Origin: Anabaena catenula FACHB-362
GTDB taxonomy: Bacteria > Cyanobacteriota > Cyanobacteriia > Cyanobacteriales > Nostocaceae
Assembly: GCF_014698735.1 (NCBI RefSeq)
Contig: NZ_JACJTQ010000029.1
Coordinates: 17,707 to 81,706 of the forward strand
Direction of reading: 5' to 3'
Length of the DNA stretch: 64,000 nucleotides
Below the pieces are notes generated by a model. The model was not told the origin of the DNA. It did no database searches and was given only the letters and a program-made list of their open reading frames with translations. A program made the translations under genes and the position numbers. Each line of letters opens with the position of its first letter. The stretch's first letter is position 1. Shown in pieces: positions 21,151 through 29,365 of this stretch.

Positions 21151-21465
21151 TTAAATGAAGATTACATTGGCTGTCACCTCTTGTGTTGAACAAGTAGGTG
21201 CTACTTCTACGGGAGGAAGTGCAAGATTGTCTAAATCTGAATTTATAGTGTGAGAAGCCGATACAAGCGGTTGTGCTACCGGTAAACTCCAAGCATCTTC
21301 TAAAGTTTCCCAGGAAGGAGCAAAAGCAGGTAGAGCCAAAGGACACGCTTTCCAACTTGCTTGCACCGGTGCGCCTAACTGCTGACACATTCCACCGCGA
21401 CGACCCTCTGGCTGGTAATGACGGCAATATCGACAGGCAGATGTTAAATGTTTAGTAGGTTTCAT
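21151..21465 (-). CDS. Conserved cysteine-containing protein, 104 residues
   Basis: The N-terminal half carries four cysteines in SACRYCRHYQPEGRRGGMCQ and SWKACPL (Cys11, 14, 27 and 41), a pattern suited to a metal site. The C-terminal half is low in order and variable. I recognise it as a conserved cyanobacterial hypothetical protein, but its function is unknown. No transmembrane segment is seen. It faces menB convergently. Confidence 0.65.
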   Translation of the reverse strand: MKPTKHLTSACRYCRHYQPEGRRGGMCQQLGAPVQASWKACPLALPAFAPSWETLEDAWSLPVAQPLVSASHTINSDLDNLALPPVEVAPTCSTQEVTANVIFI

Positions 21466-21847
21466 TTGGGTTCATCTTTAGTGTCATTTAGGGCTAACTT
21501 TCACACTTAATATTTTCCTTCTATTACAAAACGGGGATCAAAGCCGACAAGTGATTATTTTATCTGGGTTCCAGCCATTTTTGTAGGTAAATAAACTTTA
21601 GGATGTCTTTAGAATCTTGTTATATTTGTAAATGATTGTGGGAGTGTTCACATACAAAGGTTTAACTAAAACTGATTGGGGATCAAGCCTAAAACTCTAA
21701 TTTTACATTTCGCTAGGATTTTCAACTCATCCTTGAGACAGACTAAAATCACTTTATATGACCTTAATTAGTCTGTATCCTTGAACAGGGATGGATATAG
21801 TAGCAGATAATTTTAGTCTGTTGAAAAAAAAACTGGATGAATTTGTT
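21466..21847. other. Spacer between two minus-strand genes
   Basis: These 382 bp contain no supported gene or repeat. The promoter of the cysteine protein gene should be in the part near 21470-21560. A region of A and T runs lies near 21820-21835. Confidence 0.4.
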
Positions 21848-22399
21848 CTAAAACGTATTTGACGACTGCTTGGCAGCACAGGGAGAACAAACACCCCAGC
21901 GCTGGAGTTCACCTGGTGGCGTGGGACATTGACAATGAGGACAAAGGGGTAAACCAAGCGATCGCTCTTGCCTGACCCTAGCCCAATCATCAAAAGCAGC
22001 ACTAGCATTGTTAACAGCGGGTTTAACCTCAAAATTACTGATTCTCGTCCCTAAATAACTGGGATGTTCTTGTGGTGTAACAATCTGTGGTTTTGGCGTG
22101 ATCGGCGAGATCTTCCACTCAGCAGTAGAGAAGCGGATATCAATCAAAGGCGTAGATAGCTTTTGATTTAATTTCAAAAGTATGGTTTTGCGTCCAAAAG
22201 TCAAATTCTGCGCCCAAGCAGCACTAGCAGTTGCTACCCACAAAACATCACGTTGAATTGACAAAGGGCGAGTTTGGGCAGCAACCACAGTACCAACAAC
22301 TTCTCCCCAACATTTGAGCAAAAGTTGAAACGGTTGCTGTTGCCATTTGGCTTCTTGTTCCAGAATGCCTAAAATACTATTAACTGATTTCAACGACAT
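21848..22399 (-). CDS. DciA-like (DUF721) protein with C-terminal zinc ribbon
   Basis: The 183-residue protein has a DUF721/DciA N-terminal domain (about 5-100: LLKCWGEVVGTVVAAQTRPLS, VLWVATASAAWAQNLTFG). DciA proteins load or assist the replicative helicase DnaB in bacteria lacking DnaC/DnaI. The C-terminus (about 148-178) has CPHCQCPTPPGELQRWGVCS with a following PC, a four-cysteine ribbon. The gene is divergent from the SPOR-like gene. The DUF721 assignment is good; the helicase-loading role here is inferred. Confidence 0.75.
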   Translation of the reverse strand: MSLKSVNSILGILEQEAKWQQQPFQLLLKCWGEVVGTVVAAQTRPLSIQRDVLWVATASAAWAQNLTFGRKTILLKLNQKLSTPLIDIRFSTAEWKISPITPKPQIVTPQEHPSYLGTRISNFEVKPAVNNASAAFDDWARVRQERSLGLPLCPHCQCPTPPGELQRWGVCSPCAAKQSSNTF

Positions 22400-22474
22400 T
22401 GTTCAACAGAGCAAAAATTTAGCTTAATTCTCAAATCAACTAAAATTCATCCAGCAGTCTTCGTTTCAGGCACA

Positions 22475-23659
22475 GTGGCAATGAGTCAAAATCCCATCAT
22501 CGATTCCGGCACTCAATCGTCTAAAACACCAGGCTTAAAGCCTGCACTAGCTTTATCACTGGCTAGTTTAGAAGTGCAGCTAGATCAAGAATTAACCAGA
22601 TACCGACGCGCACGTAATGTATTGAGGCAGTCGAAACAGTTCAGTACAGAAACTTATAGTACTAACCAATCCTCACCGTTAAAGGGCATGACTGCCACAG
22701 TGGGAAACACTCAGCCATCTGTAGCCGAAGTCAACACTAGCGCAATTTCTTGGGAAAAACCAGCAGAGGAAGACACCCCAGAGCAAAATCATCTCCAGAT
22801 GTCCTCCACTCCAGAGTCTATCAAACCACCAACTCCACCAGCGCCAAAATCCCTCAGCAGTAGTAGTCTAGTTCCCACCAAAATTCAGGCTGCTGAAAGC
22901 GAAAATATCCTACTCACAGAAGATCCTCCCCAACACCCAGATGACTATTTAGAATCCAGTGAAGCGCTGCTGCGGAGTCTGAAAGAAAAACCACCACAAC
23001 CCAAAAAATCTAGTCCTGCCAGTGACAGTCTGCTGTCACCCTTGGGTATTGGTTCTATGTTGCTGCTATTATTAGCCAGCCTGATGTTAGGCTATGTAGT
23101 CCTGAATCCCAAAACTTGGCCATTGAATAAAGGTAAATTTACTAATAACAGTTCTTTACCATCTGCTCAAAACCCTCAAGAAATTAATAATGCCCAACCC
23201 GTAGCAGTTCCAGAAATCACCCCCATACCTAAATATCCCGATTTAGCTGCCCGTGAGTTTCCCAAGGTGAGAGATCCCAATGATGTTGTGGCTTTAAAAC
23301 CTAAAGTTCAATTAACTCCGACAATAATACCTAAACCTATCACTATCCAACCATCCCTAAAACCAGTTCCGCCCCTCACTTCAGTTCCTCTTGTCACACC
23401 CATACCTGAGATTCAGAAACCAGAAACCTTACCAACGCCAAATGGAGAAATTAAACCGTCAGCCGATGGATTCTATTATGTAGTAATTGATAATAAAGGA
23501 GATGGTGCTTTAGCTAAGGCGCGGCAAGTTGTTTCTGATGCTTATTTATCTCCTAACCAAAAGTACATTTATCTAGCTGCATTGAAGACCAAAGATGAAG
23601 TAAAACTCAGGTTGCAGCAGCTACAGGCAAAAGGAATTCAAGCCCGCATACAGCAATGA
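22475..23659 (+). CDS. Single-pass membrane protein with SPOR-like C-terminus
   Basis: The 394-residue protein has a long disordered, proline- and serine-rich N-terminal half, one membrane segment (about 189-211, GIGSMLLLLLASLMLGYVVL), a proline-rich linker and a C-terminal 65-residue domain (YYVVIDNKGDGALAKARQVV, YLAALKTKDEVKLRLQQLQA) resembling SPOR/peptidoglycan-binding folds. The frame starts with GTG at 22475; ATG at 22481 is equally possible. It precedes two PspA/Vipp1 genes on the same strand, which fits a cell-envelope role. No catalytic motif is present. Confidence 0.65.
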   Translation: MAMSQNPIIDSGTQSSKTPGLKPALALSLASLEVQLDQELTRYRRARNVLRQSKQFSTETYSTNQSSPLKGMTATVGNTQPSVAEVNTSAISWEKPAEEDTPEQNHLQMSSTPESIKPPTPPAPKSLSSSSLVPTKIQAAESENILLTEDPPQHPDDYLESSEALLRSLKEKPPQPKKSSPASDSLLSPLGIGSMLLLLLASLMLGYVVLNPKTWPLNKGKFTNNSSLPSAQNPQEINNAQPVAVPEITPIPKYPDLAAREFPKVRDPNDVVALKPKVQLTPTIIPKPITIQPSLKPVPPLTSVPLVTPIPEIQKPETLPTPNGEIKPSADGFYYVVIDNKGDGALAKARQVVSDAYLSPNQKYIYLAALKTKDEVKLRLQQLQAKGIQARIQQ

Positions 23660-23704
23660 GACAGGGGGCAGCAGCTGGCACAAAGTGAATGGAGCAAAGC
23701 CAAG

Positions 23705-24439
23705 ATGGAAGTGATGAAGCGTATCCTGCGGGTGATTAGTGCTAATTTCAATAGTTTGGTAAGCAGTACAGAAGATCCGGAAAAAATTCTGGAACAAACC
23801 TTTCTGAAGATGCAGGAAAATTTGGTGCAATTACGGCAAGGTGTAGCAGGGGCGATCGCTACCCAAAAACGCACCGAACGCCAAGCCGCAGCCGCCCAAT
23901 CCCAAGCCGAAGAATGGTATCGCCGCGCCCAACTAGCGCTACAACAGGGTAGTGAACATCTAGCACGGCAAGCTCTCACGAAACGCCAAGCTTACCAAGA
24001 AACTGCTACAGCCCTGTTTAAGCAAATAGAGCAGCAAAAAGATGTGGTAGGCAAGCTCAAACAAGATATGCGGACGATGGAGTTGAAAATTGTGGAGGTA
24101 AAAACCAAAAAAGATATGTACATTGCTCGCGCTCGTTCTGCTGAGGCATCGTATAAACTTCAGGAAATGCTCAAGGGAGTTTCTGCTACAACAAGTTTGA
24201 ATGCATGGGAACGAATGGAAGAAAAAGTTATACAGATGGAAGCGCAATCTGAAGCAATTTCTCAACTCAGTAGTGACGATCTGGAAACAAGATTTGCTAA
24301 GTTGAAATCTATGAATAACATTGATGCTGAACTGGTAGTGATGAAAACTCAGATTTTAGGTGAGGTAAACCACACAGAAGCAGAAACCAGTCAGGTGCTG
24401 AAACACGAACAGGAGTTACCCAAAAGTCCAGAATTATAA
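23705..24439 (+). CDS. PspA/IM30-family protein, divergent paralogue
   Basis: This 244-residue helical protein has the family N-terminus (RILRVISANFNSLVSSTEDP, EKILEQTFLKMQENLVQLRQ) and a long coiled coil. PspA/IM30 proteins form ESCRT-III-like membrane-remodelling assemblies. It starts MEVMKR rather than the MGLFDR of its neighbour; ATG at 23714 is an alternative start. It is very similar in layout to the next gene, so the two arose by tandem duplication. It lacks the C-terminal extension of the second copy. Confidence 0.88.
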   Translation: MEVMKRILRVISANFNSLVSSTEDPEKILEQTFLKMQENLVQLRQGVAGAIATQKRTERQAAAAQSQAEEWYRRAQLALQQGSEHLARQALTKRQAYQETATALFKQIEQQKDVVGKLKQDMRTMELKIVEVKTKKDMYIARARSAEASYKLQEMLKGVSATTSLNAWERMEEKVIQMEAQSEAISQLSSDDLETRFAKLKSMNNIDAELVVMKTQILGEVNHTEAETSQVLKHEQELPKSPEL

Positions 24440-24597
24440 ATTTGAAAGTTAATGTGGCTGATTCATCGCATCATGATTCAGAATGGAGAGAGAATACCAA
24501 GCCAAACAGAAAAGATTAAATTGAAATAGGTAGCTATTAAACAGTAAAAAAGCTAATTGTCCAACAAAGCGCGTAAACCTCAAAAGGAAAAAAAGTT

Positions 24598-25389
24598 ATG
24601 GGATTATTTGATCGCCTTAAACGAGTAGTTGGTGCTAATGTTAACGATTTGATCAGTAAAGCCGAAGATCCAGAAAAAATGCTGGAACAAGCCCTCCTGG
24701 AAATGCAGGAAGACTTGGTGCAGTTGCGTCAGGGCGTTGCTCAAACGATCGCAGCCCAAAAACGCACGGAGAAACAGTACAATGATGCCCTAAATGAAAT
24801 CAATAAATGGCAACGCAACGCCCAACTAGCTCTCCAAAAAGGTGATGAAAATCTAGCACGCCAAGCTTTGGAGCGCAAAAAGACTTACACAGAAACTAGT
24901 ACCGCGCTCAAAACCAGCCTTGATCAGCAAGTTACTCAAGTAGATACCCTCAAACGCAATTTAATCCAGTTAGAGAGCAAAATTTCGGAAGCTAAGACCA
25001 AGAAAGAAATGCTCAAGGCCCGGATTACAACCGCTAAAGCCCAAGAGCAACTCCAAGGCATGGTCAGTGGTATGAATACCAGCAGTGCTATGTCTGCCTT
25101 TGAGCGGATGGAAGAAAAGGTGTTGATCCAGGAAGCCCGCGCTCAGTCTATGGGAGAGTTGGCAAGTGCAGATTTAGAAACCCAATTTGCTCGTTTAGAA
25201 TCTGGTAGTGATGTAGATGATGAATTGGCAGCGTTAAAAGCATCCTTAGCACCTGCCCCTGAGCCAAAATTACTAACCCCAGAACAACCAAGTACCGCAT
25301 CCCCAGCACAACCCACAACTACAGCTAAACCTGCTGAACCTGTTGATCGTGATTTGGAAGCCCTTCGCAAGCAATTAGATCAACTGTAA
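24598..25389 (+). CDS. vipp1: Vipp1/IM30 thylakoid membrane-remodelling protein
   Basis: The 263-residue protein starts MGLFDRLKRVVGANVNDLIS, the canonical amphipathic helix of Vipp1/PspA, followed by the coiled-coil core (about 25-215). After a Pro/Thr/Ala-rich linker it has a short C-terminal helix (DRDLEALRKQLDQL), which is the extra element that separates Vipp1 from PspA. Vipp1 is needed for thylakoid biogenesis and membrane repair. A good ribosome site (AAAAGGAAA) precedes the ATG, and a strong terminator follows the gene. Confidence 0.92.
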   Translation: MGLFDRLKRVVGANVNDLISKAEDPEKMLEQALLEMQEDLVQLRQGVAQTIAAQKRTEKQYNDALNEINKWQRNAQLALQKGDENLARQALERKKTYTETSTALKTSLDQQVTQVDTLKRNLIQLESKISEAKTKKEMLKARITTAKAQEQLQGMVSGMNTSSAMSAFERMEEKVLIQEARAQSMGELASADLETQFARLESGSDVDDELAALKASLAPAPEPKLLTPEQPSTASPAQPTTTAKPAEPVDRDLEALRKQLDQL

Positions 25390-25414
25390 CCTTTGCAGAA
25401 ACATCATTGGAGAG

Positions 25415-25445
25415 AATCCCACACCTCTTGGTTGTGGGATTTTAC
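25415..25445 (+). terminator. Rho-independent terminator of vipp1
   Basis: A perfect 9-bp stem AATCCCACA / TGTGGGATT (25415-25423 with 25433-25441) lies 26 bp after the stop and runs into TTTTA. Confidence 0.8.
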
Positions 25446-25795
25446 ATTAGTATTTAGAGAACTCCAAAAAATAAATTATCCCATTTCACAGAATCAAAAC
25501 AACTTTTCCTCTCCCTACAAGATCAGCCCCCTGCCTTAGCCCAACGACAAATATTTACGCCGACCTGACTTGAAAATAAGACCCCACCCCTAACCCCCGC
25601 TGTTTCGTGGAGAGGAATAAGAAGTTTTTTTTCATGTGTTCTGGTGTACGCAGTTCATGATGGCTACTTATTAGTTAGTAGGAAAAAACAATATAGACGC
25701 TGATTTCTAACAACTCAGGACTCGGAACTCAGCACTTTTTGGGATAGAGTATTCTGTGTGTCAACTTTGATCAATGCCGCCTAATGGAGACTGTC
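25446..25795. other. Spacer before the thioredoxin gene
   Basis: About 350 bp without a supported gene. It contains a CCCCACCCCTAACCCCC stretch (about 25582-25600) and short degenerate GGACTCGGAACTCAG repeats near 25720-25735, of the kind scattered through cyanobacterial spacers. The thioredoxin promoter is probably in the last 100 bp. Confidence 0.4.
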
Positions 25796-26131
25796 ATGAG
25801 TAAGGGTGTAATCACTATCACTGATGCCGAATTTGAAACCGAAGTGTTGAAAGCCGAGCAGCCTGTATTAGTTTACTTTTGGGCTTCTTGGTGTGGTCCT
25901 TGTCAATTGATGTCACCAGTAATTAACGTAGCTGCTACTCAATACAGCGATCGCTTGAAAATCGTAAAAATGGAAATTGACCCTAATCCCTTAACTGTCA
26001 AACAGTTCCAGGTGGAAGGTGTCCCGGCTCTCAGACTAGTGAAAGGAGATCAACTATTAGAATCTATTGAGGGAGTGGTTAGTAAAGTAAAATTACTCAG
26101 TATTCTAGATCAGCATTTAAATAAAAACTAG
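25796..26131 (+). CDS. Thioredoxin-family protein
   Basis: From the ATG at 25796 this is an 111-residue thioredoxin with the redox motif ASWCGPCQL, and the cis-proline in VEGVPALRLV. I chose this start because GGAG lies 7-10 bp upstream and the protein then begins SKGVITITDAEFE, as usual for the family; a further in-frame ATG at 25784 would add four residues. The thioredoxin disulfide reductase role is standard. It stands alone and differs in sequence from the main TrxA type. Confidence 0.9.
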   Translation: MSKGVITITDAEFETEVLKAEQPVLVYFWASWCGPCQLMSPVINVAATQYSDRLKIVKMEIDPNPLTVKQFQVEGVPALRLVKGDQLLESIEGVVSKVKLLSILDQHLNKN

Positions 26132-26475
26132 TCGATGGTCAGGGGTCACTCGATTTAGGATTTACGTTAGCGAAGCGTACGCAGCGCAGCGAGTATTTTG
26201 GATTTTGGATTGACTCCACCAAACAAGTGTAGAGCTTGAAAATTTTGGATTTAGGATTTACGTTAGCGAAGCGTACGCAGCGCAGCGAGTATTTTGCCGT
26301 CCTGAAGGACGGGGAACCTATACCAAATTTTTTTTAATCTAAAATCTAAAATCTAAAATCTAAAATTCCTGGTCAGTAATCTTTAGGGAAGACAAAAAAT
26401 TGACCGTCCCTTAGCAACTGACTAATGACCAATGACTAATGACCAATGACTAATGACCAATGACTAATAACTAAA
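26132..26475. repeat. Repeat cluster before the aminotransferase gene
   Basis: The 344-bp spacer is almost all repeats. Two copies of a motif beginning AGGATTTACGTTAGCGAAGC lie at about 26156-26200 and 26253-26297. TCTAAAA heptamers occupy about 26337-26366. A 14-bp tandem unit CTAATGACCAATGA fills about 26424-26467, ending only 8 bp before the start codon. The promoter or leader is therefore embedded in repeats. Confidence 0.8.
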
Positions 26476-27702
26476 ATGCAATTTGCAAAGCGTTTACAAC
26501 CTCTACAATCTAATGTATTTGCCGATATGGACAGGGCCAAGGCTGTGGCTGTGGCTGCTGGAAAAGAATTAATTGATTTGTCTTTGGGATCTTCGGATTT
26601 GCCAGCCCAGAATCATGTAATTGAAGCGATCGCTAAATCTCTCTATGATCCCAGTACTCACGGCTATTTGCTGTTTCGCGGTACGCAAGGATTTCGCCAA
26701 GCCGCAGCCCAATGGTATGAACAAAAATTTGGTGTCAAAGTAGATCCCGAAACTGAGGTTTTACCCCTAATTGGTTCTCAGGAAGGAACTGCTCATTTAC
26801 CTTTAGCAATCCTCAATCCCGGCGATTTTGCTCTATTATTAGATCCTGGCTATCCTTCCCATATGGGCGGAGTTTATTTAGCTAGTGGGCAAATTTACCC
26901 AATGCCATTAAAGGCAGAAAATAATTTTTTACCCGTGTTGGCTGATATCCCCGCTTCAGTTTTGGCTCAGTCGCGGTTGATGGTGTTGAGTTATCCCCAC
27001 AATCCTACCAGTGCGATCGCTCCTTTATCGTTCTTTCAAGAAGCTGTGGCTTTTTGTCAACAACATAATATTGTTCTTGTTCACGATTTCCCCTACGTCG
27101 ATTTAGTTTTTGCTGAGAATGGGCAAAGTTCTTACCAATCACCAATTACCAATTACCAATTACCAATTACCAATTCCCCAGTTCCTTCAATTTTGCAAGC
27201 TGACCCAGAGAAAAGCGTCTCAATTGAATTTTTCACCCTGTCCAAGTCTTACAATATGGGTGGTTTCCGTATTGGTTATGCAATTGGTAATGCAGAACTA
27301 ATTCAAGCTTTAAGGCAAGTAAAAGCTGCTGTTGACTTTAATCAGTATTTAGGAATATTAAACGGTGCGATCGCAGCACTGACAGGAAATCAAGATAGTG
27401 TCAAAGCTGCCGTTGATACATTCCGTCAACGTCGAGATGCTTTCATTAATGCCTTACACCGCATTGGTTGGAAAGTCCCCACACCCACAGCCACAATGTA
27501 CATTTGGGCAAAATTACCTACACAATGGAGTAATAATTCAATTGAATTTTGTACAGAATTAGTTAAACAGACTGGTGTTGCTGCTTCCCCTGGTGCCGGC
27601 TTTGGTAAAGCTGGAGAAGGCTATGTTCGCTTTGCGTTGGTGCAGGAACCCAAAGTCTTAGAAACTGCTGTCGAGAGAATAGCTGAATTTCTTAATTCAT
27701 AA
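26476..27702 (+). CDS. Class I/II PLP aminotransferase, LL-diaminopimelate aminotransferase-like
   Basis: The 408-residue fold-type I enzyme has IDLSLGSSDLPA at its N-terminus, GSQEGTAHLPLAILNPGD, LSYPHNPTSAIAPLSFF and the PLP lysine in FTLSKSYNMGGFRIGYAIG. The layout fits the DapC/DapL-like group that cyanobacteria use for lysine and peptidoglycan diaminopimelate, or a related aspartate-type transaminase; substrate cannot be fixed by sight. Residues about 219-234 (SYQSPITNYQLPITNSP) are encoded by an in-frame STRR array before the active-site lysine, probably in a surface loop. Confidence 0.85.
   Translation: MQFAKRLQPLQSNVFADMDRAKAVAVAAGKELIDLSLGSSDLPAQNHVIEAIAKSLYDPSTHGYLLFRGTQGFRQAAAQWYEQKFGVKVDPETEVLPLIGSQEGTAHLPLAILNPGDFALLLDPGYPSHMGGVYLASGQIYPMPLKAENNFLPVLADIPASVLAQSRLMVLSYPHNPTSAIAPLSFFQEAVAFCQQHNIVLVHDFPYVDLVFAENGQSSYQSPITNYQLPITNSPVPSILQADPEKSVSIEFFTLSKSYNMGGFRIGYAIGNAELIQALRQVKAAVDFNQYLGILNGAIAALTGNQDSVKAAVDTFRQRRDAFINALHRIGWKVPTPTATMYIWAKLPTQWSNNSIEFCTELVKQTGVAASPGAGFGKAGEGYVRFALVQEPKVLETAVERIAEFLNS
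27132..27176. repeat. In-frame STRR array inside the aminotransferase gene
   Basis: About six heptamers of the ATTACCA type run through the reading frame, encoding a peptide built on the repeated element PITNYQL. It is the same family as the array in menD. Confidence 0.9.
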
Positions 27703-28130
27703 GTACTTCAGCCTTAGTAGGGGCTAGGTTTCCCCACCCTCAATCAATTGTATTGCATCTGATATCATGTCCGCCTAACGGGACTTAGGCAAAAAAATAT
27801 CATGATAAGTATTCAACCAGACATGATATGACCTAACCCAATTCCCAGTTCCAACGGCTGTCACGCAAGAGTAATTCCACGTGGTTGAGTCATTTAAGTA
27901 ATTAGACGTAGAAGTTTTCAGCAATATTCTTCATCTTTTTATTGAAAAAATACAGTATCTTTATCGAATAAGCTGCCAAATATTCGTAAGATAGACTTGT
28001 GTGTTCAACTACTAAATCGAGAACAGCAGTGCTACTTTCTCGCAGCCCTATTAATAAAACACCAATATATCAATATATTAGGTTAACTCGGCTCAAACAT
28101 AGACACAGTAATAAACACGACTCTAAAAAA
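27703..28130. promoter_or_regulatory. Upstream region of the PEP-CTERM gene with interrupted inverted repeats
   Basis: This 428-bp spacer has a 10-bp inverted repeat, GATATCATGT C at 27761-27771 paired with GACATGATAT at 27820-27829. Inside it lies a second hairpin GCCTAA / TTAGGC (27773-27778 with 27785-27790). The T-run needed for a plus-strand terminator is missing (a run of A follows). It could be a regulatory palindrome or a small transposable element. The rest shows no clear feature. Confidence 0.4.
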
Positions 28131-29060
28131 ATGAAGAACACTTTTGGGAAATTGTTAGTTGGTGCCTCAATGGCTATTGGTATGGGTGCTTTAGCAGCTA
28201 ACCCAGCACAAGCAGGAACTCTTACTGGTGCTACTATCGGTGGAACAGCCGCAAGTGATTATTACGTCTACGGTGTTTCGGGTAACAATACAGTTAAGAT
28301 CAACAACCCCACAACAACAGATTTAAAAAATGCCCTAACCGGCGATGCTACAAGCCCTACTGGTAACGTAGAGTTAAGAGCTACCAGCGAGCAAGTCGGT
28401 TTTGATTTCAGTAAGAATACGACATTATCAGGAAAAATCGGTGGTAAAGACATTATCCTCAGTAGCTTAACTGCATCTGATTGGAATAGTATCTACAAAC
28501 CTGGAAAGACTTTTGGTCAATATTGGTTTGATTCAGCTTTAACAGCTAATGGCTTTGGCAGTTTAGTAGGAAGCACAATAGGAACAGGGTTTTTTAATGT
28601 TTTCGCCAATAATGGTGGTTTTCAACGCTTTAGTGATCCTAATATTTCCTATGTCAACCAAAATGATACCACTGGCCTAATTAGTATTGGTTTGGCAGGA
28701 CATTTGAATGCAACACCTCTATTACTACCCTACTTTACTCAATACGTTAATAGTTTACCAAACTCTCCTTTGAAGGCGACTGCGAATAATTTAAAAAATC
28801 TGCTGGCAGTAACACCCACACAAGCCAGTGAAATCATTAAGTACACATATAACGGAGTAACTGACTACAAGTTCAGTTTTACAGCTACCAATTCTGGGCT
28901 AGTTTCCAACGATGGTACTAACTCCCACAATGGTAATTATGAAGTTACCATCGATGGTGTACCTCCAACAACAGTACCCGAACCTTCTGTAATGCTGGGT
29001 TTATTTGGTGTCGCTGGTATTGTAGCTGCACAACGTAAGCTAAAAAAAGTTTCTGTTTAA
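28131..29060 (+). CDS. PEP-CTERM sorted exported protein
   Basis: From the ATG at 28131 this is a 309-residue protein with a signal peptide (MKNTFGKLLVGASMAIGMGA, cleavage after NPAQA) and a C-terminal sorting signal: VPEPSVMLGLFGVAGIVAAQ followed by RKLKKVSV. PEP-CTERM proteins are processed by an exosortase and exported, often into the extracellular matrix. An upstream in-frame start would place 44 basic residues before the signal peptide, so it was rejected. The central part is Thr/Asn/Gly-rich and not a family I recognise. Confidence 0.9.
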   Translation: MKNTFGKLLVGASMAIGMGALAANPAQAGTLTGATIGGTAASDYYVYGVSGNNTVKINNPTTTDLKNALTGDATSPTGNVELRATSEQVGFDFSKNTTLSGKIGGKDIILSSLTASDWNSIYKPGKTFGQYWFDSALTANGFGSLVGSTIGTGFFNVFANNGGFQRFSDPNISYVNQNDTTGLISIGLAGHLNATPLLLPYFTQYVNSLPNSPLKATANNLKNLLAVTPTQASEIIKYTYNGVTDYKFSFTATNSGLVSNDGTNSHNGNYEVTIDGVPPTTVPEPSVMLGLFGVAGIVAAQRKLKKVSV

Positions 29061-29062
29061 CT

Positions 29063-29185
29063 CAATACCTTGTCCATTTTCTGCTTTGTTGGGTTAAGCG
29101 ACAGCGCAACCCAACGGATTTGTTGGGTTTCATGCTTCAACCCAACCTACAAATCAAGGCTTTTTCCAATTTGGACAAGGTATTG
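29063..29185. repeat. Small element with 14-bp terminal inverted repeats
   Basis: CAATACCTTGTCCA at 29063-29076 is exactly inverted at 29172-29185 as TGGACAAGGTATTG. Between them lie internal copies of the GTTGGGTT...AACCCAAC repeat common in this window. The element has no ORF and looks like a MITE-like non-autonomous element. The left repeat starts 3 bp after the PEP-CTERM stop. Confidence 0.7.
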
Positions 29186-29217
29186 TTAACTAAGACTGAT
29201 TATTATAAGTCCAGCAA

Positions 29218-29250
29218 GTAGGGGTAAAGCGCATTGTGCTTTACCCCTAC
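29218..29250. repeat. Perfect 13-bp hairpin (GTAGGGGTAAAGC)
   Basis: GTAGGGGTAAAGC is exactly inverted as GCTTTACCCCTAC with a seven-base loop. It is related to the palindrome in the element at 31498-31588 (GTAGGGGTAATTC), so both belong to one dispersed palindromic family. Confidence 0.7.
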
Positions 29251-29365
29251 AAATTTTATGTATTCTAAACAACTCCTTGACGTTCTACATTGGGTTAGCC
29301 AATTTCCCAGAAAAATTTCTTAAAATAGAGTTGGGGTATATTTGTAAAATTACCTAATTCTAACC

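Noticed and set aside
27999..28130. Upstream start of the PEP-CTERM gene
   Set aside because: It would place 44 basic residues ahead of a normal signal peptide; the ATG at 28131 gives a clean leader.
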